The translations under genes were made by a program, and so were the position numbers. The notes under the pieces were generated by a model. The model was not told the DNA's origin. It saw only the letters and a program-made list of their open reading frames with translations, and ran no database searches. A DNA stretch of 10,998 nucleotides from Hamiltosporidium magnivora (taxonomy: Eukaryota > Microsporidia > Dubosqiidae), in assembly GCA_004325065.1 (NCBI GenBank), contig PITI01000549.1, positions 1-10,998 on the forward strand, given 5' to 3'. Positions 8,004 through 10,998 of the stretch are shown one piece after another (within the stretch, counting starts at the first letter, position 1; each line of letters begins with the position of its first letter).

Positions 8004-8448
8004 ATTTAAAATTTCTATTACTTAATAATTTCTATTGCTTTATTATTTGAAACAGAAAGAGGGCTTTGTGTTTTGAATATGTAATTTATAAATTATAAAA
8101 GGTAAGACAACTGTATGAAGGGTGGTATAAATAGTAAGAGATGTTTATTTGATAAATATGTGTGAAAGCAAAATGTAGATATAAGATTATAGGAATAAAT
8201 ATTATATTTATTATAGGTAGTATTTTATTATAGATTTAAAAATAAATTTATAAATTTAAAGAAAATTTTGATTTTTTTGATTATCTTTGTATATTTCTAT
8301 TTTATTAATTAAATTAAAAATCTTATTTTTGTATTTTGATAATATTTAGGCAGAAGAGAGAAAACCACATTAAAAACTATCTAATTGGTAGTGAATATGT
8401 GAGGTTGATGTGAAGCAGTCATTGTTTGGATTTTTAGTAAAATGAAAA
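8004..8448. other. AT-rich spacer holding the promoter of the Spt20-like gene
   Basis: There is no convincing ORF. On the minus strand the bases just before the start are AT-rich (TTTAAAT directly before ATG), with a TTTATAATTTATAAATT stretch about 80-100 bp upstream. No GC-rich regulatory motif was recognised. Confidence 0.4.
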
Positions 8449-8712
8449 TCATATTATATTTTTAGTTCTTGCAGTGAAATATAGGTAAAAAGAAAAAGCT
8501 TCTATAAAGCTAAAACTTTTATACAAGCTATTGTGACTTTTAAGTATGTAGATAAAAAAACCACGAACAATTATGGCATTGATTGCTATGTAAAAGAATT
8601 TAAATCTAGCTTTGCTGACTCGTATCGGAAGGTTTAGCGCCTGTGAGAGGGAAAAGTAAAAGACTAATAAAGAAAATAGGAAGAATAGAGTATAAACCGA
8701 GCCTACTGGCAT
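8449..8712 (-). CDS. Doubtful small hydrophobic ORF
   Basis: An 87-codon frame from ATG at 8712 to TGA. It begins MPVGSVYTLFFLFSLLVF and has two hydrophobic stretches, residues about 6-24 and 38-58, so it would be a small membrane or secreted protein. For: local GC is higher than in the spacers, and the middle (LNLPIRVSKARFKFFYIA) looks ordinary. Against: antisense T-rich DNA yields Phe/Leu/Ile-rich frames by chance, there is no obvious promoter, and I recognise no family. It could also be part of an unidentified inserted element that includes the structured stretch at 8750-8910. Confidence 0.2.
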   Translation of the reverse strand: MPVGSVYTLFFLFSLLVFYFSLSQALNLPIRVSKARFKFFYIAINAIIVRGFFIYILKSHNSLYKSFSFIEAFSFYLYFTARTKNII

Positions 8713-8749
8713 GATATTTTAACTCATATGTGAAACTCATACAGTTTGC

Positions 8750-8910
8750 CAATATATATCCTGACCGGATGTCTTTCCGATCTGATTATGAAGTATAAGT
8801 CGGAATGCTGCTAACCCTGGGGGTGTCCAATGTGAATTTCGACCTACTATCATACTCCATACACGGAAATAAACGAAGACCAGGCAAGTGCTTCGTCTAT
8901 TATTTTGGTT
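8750..8910. other. GC-rich structured segment, possible noncoding RNA or element remnant
   Basis: Amid DNA of very low GC, this stretch is close to balanced. It contains a perfect 6-bp stem (TTCCGA at 8775-8780, TCGGAA at 8800-8805) whose loop holds a further TTAT/ATAA pairing, and a second 6-bp stem (ACGAAG at 8873-8878, CTTCGT at 8891-8896, 12-base loop) followed by T-runs. Wording such as CCGATC, GAAGTATAAG, TCGG, CTAAC and CTGGGGGTG recalls the order of conserved blocks in eukaryotic 5S rRNA, but I found no pairing of the two ends and the spacing is off. I therefore do not call it 5S rRNA. Strand and ends are unknown. Confidence 0.3.
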
Positions 8911-9480
8911 TTATCTACTCTTTAGATGATAGATTTTGAGATTTGGGTAGAGAATGGTACCGATTGGGTTTAAGGATGCCTTAATTGATGTTAAATCCAG
9001 AACTACGTAATATATAATGAACAAATATAATACATGTCACTATTTCAAAAAAATGTGATATTTTTTGAAAATAAATTGTGTAAAAGAAAAATGACTACGA
9101 AGATCTTGTACCCTATATAATTGGATGGAAAAACAGAATATAAAATGATTTGAAGCAAAAATTCCCTGAAAAAAAATAAGGTGATTAAATGTTTTTTGTA
9201 CAAAGACTGGTAAGAACAAATACCTATTATAAATTTTTATGGAAATAACAAATAATATTGTATGAATTTTTGAATCTCATTTTAAAATAAATGATTGATG
9301 AAGAAAAGAAAGTGATAGCCAATTGAAACGATTAAAAACCTTTTTTTTGAGCAAAATCCTTAAATTTTTTTTATTTATGGAAAAAAGGCACAAATATACT
9401 GCTTACAAAAGGTAAATTTTGTTTATGAGCAAATAAAATGTTCGGAAATGTGATAATTTTTTTGGCACATTAAGGAGGCA
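8911..9480. other. AT-rich spacer without a gene
   Basis: Both strands are broken by frequent stops and long A or T runs. No repeat, tRNA or coding fragment was recognised. The right-hand end is the promoter side of the secreted repeat-protein gene. Confidence 0.5.
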
Positions 9481-9484
9481 AAAG

Positions 9485-9492
9485 TATATAAA
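9485..9492 (+). promoter_or_regulatory. TATA-like box before the Q-rich secreted protein gene
   Basis: TATATAAA ends 23 bp before the ATG at 9516. A TATA-like element this near the start implies a leader of only a few bases, which is common in microsporidian genes. The motif could arise by chance in AT-rich DNA, so the support is positional. Confidence 0.4.
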
Positions 9493-9515
9493 TTTTACGA
9501 AAATATTTCAAAATA

Positions 9516-10517
9516 ATGTTTGACGTCAACAAAGGCTTTATGATTTTATCTTGTATGTTTCTAGGTTTTTATTTGGATTATGTGAATACTTCATGGGGTG
9601 GCGGAAGGAGCAGTGGTTGGGGTGGCGGATGGGGTGGTATGGGACAAGGTCAAATGCAGAGCCAAAGCCAAATGCAAGGACAGGGGCAGATGCAAGGACA
9701 GGGGCAGATGCAAGGGCAGGGGCAGATGCAAGGGCAGAGACAAGGGCAAATGCAAGGACAAAGACAAGGGCAGATGCAAGGACAAAGACAAGGGCAAATG
9801 CAAGGACAAAGACAAGGGCAAATGCAAGGACAGGGGCAGATGCAAGGCCAGAGACAAGGGCAGATGCAAGGCCAGAGACAAGGGCAAATGCAAGGACAAG
9901 GACAAGGACAGGGACAAATGCAAAGACAAGGGCAAATGCAAGGACAAAGACAGGGACAGATGCAAGGACAGGAGCAAGGGCAAGGTTCGGCTGAAAACCC
10001 AGAAAAAATGCAAGGCATAGGTTCACATAAACCCGATAGGCAAGATCCTGGTAAGCCGGAAACTCAAAACGGAACGAAGAAAGAGGCTAATCCTATGAAT
10101 AAAAAGGAAGAGAATCTACAGGGAAATGAAAATCCACAAGAAGCTGCTAACTCTAGGCAGCCAAAAACAGGAGTAGAGTCAGGTGCCGATCGACAAATGC
10201 AGGGACAACAACAAGGTCAGCAGCAAGGCCAATCCCAAGCACAACAGCAAGGCCAATTTCAAGGGCAGAATCAACGCCAAATGCAAGCACAACAACAAGG
10301 TCAACATCAGTCACAATTTCAGGGGCAACACCAATCTCAGTTCCAGGCACAGCATCAAAGTCAGTATCAAGCACAGCATCAAGCACAGCATCAAGGTCAG
10401 TTTCAAGGACAACATCAAGGTCAGTTTCAAGGACAGCATCAAGGACAGGGACAAAATATGTATGGCGGAGGCGGTGGTTGGGGCGGTGGTTGGGGCGGTG
10501 GTTGGGGCGGGTGGTAA
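9516..10517 (+). CDS. Secreted Gln-rich repeat protein with Trp-Gly-Gly caps; spore wall or polar tube candidate
   Basis: An intact 333-residue ORF. Residues 1-25 form a signal peptide: Lys6, then the hydrophobic core GFMILSCMFLGFYL, with likely cleavage near VNTS. Residues 26-42 are a Trp/Gly block (SWGGGRSSGWGGGWGG). Residues about 43-156 are tandem repeats of MQGQ, GQ and RQGQ units. Residues 157-226 are a charged, non-repetitive linker (EKMQGIGSHKPDRQDPGK). Residues about 227-313 are a second Gln-rich array with His, Phe and Ser (QGQHQSQFQGQ). Residues 314-333 are a second Trp/Gly block ending in WGGW. The mature protein has no Cys, so it is not disulfide cross-linked. Extracellular Q/G-rich proteins with a signal peptide occur in microsporidian spore walls and polar tubes, and that role is inferred. 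I cannot match it to a named PTP or SWP. The start at 9516 is favoured by the signal peptide and the TATA spacing. Confidence 0.85.
   Translation: MFDVNKGFMILSCMFLGFYLDYVNTSWGGGRSSGWGGGWGGMGQGQMQSQSQMQGQGQMQGQGQMQGQGQMQGQRQGQMQGQRQGQMQGQRQGQMQGQRQGQMQGQGQMQGQRQGQMQGQRQGQMQGQGQGQGQMQRQGQMQGQRQGQMQGQEQGQGSAENPEKMQGIGSHKPDRQDPGKPETQNGTKKEANPMNKKEENLQGNENPQEAANSRQPKTGVESGADRQMQGQQQGQQQGQSQAQQQGQFQGQNQRQMQAQQQGQHQSQFQGQHQSQFQAQHQSQYQAQHQAQHQGQFQGQHQGQFQGQHQGQGQNMYGGGGGWGGGWGGGWGGW
9640..9990 (+). repeat. Coding minisatellite, units of 12 to 24 bp (MQGQ, RQGQ)
   Basis: The array is built of CAAATGCAAGGACA, GGGCAG and AGACAAGGG modules in varying order, a compound repeat rather than one fixed unit. 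It has no stop codons in any frame, which is why long open frames appear on both strands here. Most differences between copies are synonymous (CAA or CAG, GGA or GGG), suggesting selection on the protein sequence. Confidence 0.9.
10195..10455 (+). repeat. Second coding repeat array (Q-rich with His/Phe)
   Basis: Units around CAACATCAAGGTCAGTTTCA and CAGCATCAAGCACA repeat about every 12 to 24 bp. The composition differs from the first array: His, Phe, Ser and Tyr replace Met and Arg. The two arrays therefore arose or evolved separately. Confidence 0.85.
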
Positions 10518-10531
10518 ACACTTCTTACAAA

Positions 10532-10537
10532 AATAAA
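10532..10537 (+). promoter_or_regulatory. Polyadenylation signal AATAAA after the Q-rich gene
   Basis: An exact AATAAA lies 14 bp past the stop codon, the same compact arrangement as in the other two genes of the window. Confidence 0.5.
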
Positions 10538-10998
10538 GCTTAATCAAAAATTTAATATTTTTTTACATTTAAATGATAAATATTTTTACATTAATAAAAT
10601 ATTTGATTTAAATATTTGGTAACTGATCTTTAAAATTGGGCATAATTTTTTTTCAACAAAAAAATTAAATTTTATCATTGATTTTTTCAATACTTTTAAA
10701 TTATTAATATCTAATGAAATGTGGTTTATTATGAAATACTTGATTTTTTAATTTTCTATATAGAAGAATGTATTTCTTTCGCGCTTCATATCTATTAAAA
10801 TACATGTATTGTTCATTTATACATATTAATATGATCATCAGATATTCTTTAATTTAAAGTAAACAGATTTCAAAAAAATCCTTAACGGAATCTCTTATAT
10901 TTATCTTAGAAAACAATATACGTTAGAGTATATATCACATGCTATTTTGAACTCTAAATTATAATTTCAAGAATTTAAATTAAATTATATCTCAACTC
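10538..10998. other. AT-rich end of the window, no gene seen
   Basis: Stops occur in every frame, with A/T tracts throughout. No recognisable repeat, RNA gene or coding fragment was found. Confidence 0.5.

Noticed and set aside
8755..8880. 5S rRNA gene
   Set aside because: Some conserved-looking blocks occur in order, but there is no terminal helix I pairing, the spacing between CCGGAT and GAAGTATAAG is wrong, and the expected TAGTACTTGGATGGG-like block is poor.
9538..10026. Antisense and alternative-frame ORFs of 122 to 162 codons over the Q-rich gene
   Set aside because: They are a direct consequence of the stop-free CAA/CAG/GGA repeat. They have no signal or domain, and the frame with signal peptide, TATA box and AATAAA is clearly the real one.
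1..10998. CRISPR array, operon or bacterial defence system
   Set aside because: The repeats are contiguous coding or noncoding minisatellites without spacers, genes lie on both strands with AATAAA signals, and the retroelement is a eukaryotic LINE; nothing suggests a prokaryote.

Overview
The window looks like AT-rich, gene-sparse nuclear DNA of a small eukaryote, most likely a microsporidian. The reasons are intron-less ORFs with very short leaders, AATAAA signals just past stop codons, a TATA-like box about 25-30 bp before one start codon, a Lys/Asn/Ile-rich coding style, and a secreted Gln/Gly-rich low-complexity protein of the kind found in spore wall or polar tube. The assignment to Microsporidia is inference; no rRNA or other diagnostic marker is present.

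Layout. (1) 1-270 (+) is the 3' end of a CAAX protease of the STE24/M48 family. (2) 340-1525 (-), convergent with it, is a decayed protein gene visible only by joining pieces from different frames; I do not recognise it. (3) About 1800-5140 (-) is a nearly full-length but dead non-LTR retrotransposon with domains in the order APE-type endonuclease, linker, reverse transcriptase, C-terminal region, and a GC-rich 5' end. (4) About 5150-6200 is AT-rich spacer with a perfect 55-bp tandem repeat. (5) 6204-8003 (-) is an intact 599-residue gene whose conserved part resembles the Spt20 subunit of the SAGA coactivator complex. It is flanked inside the ORF by two different minisatellites: 66 bp at the N-terminus, spanning the start codon, and 90 bp in the C-terminal half. 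(6) About 8449-8712 (-) is a doubtful small hydrophobic ORF, followed at 8750-8910 by an unusually GC-rich, hairpin-bearing stretch that no gene explains. (7) 9516-10517 (+) is a secreted Gln-rich repeat protein capped at both ends by Trp-Gly-Gly blocks. (8) 10518-10998 is AT-rich, with a polyadenylation signal and nothing else seen.

The genes do not form a pathway or operon. The main themes are repeat expansion inside coding sequence (two of the three living genes) and decay of inserted or redundant DNA (a LINE and a ghost gene). The most interesting items are the Spt20-like gene whose start codon lies inside a tandem array, the WGG-capped Q-rich secreted protein, and the unexplained structured segment near 8750-8910.
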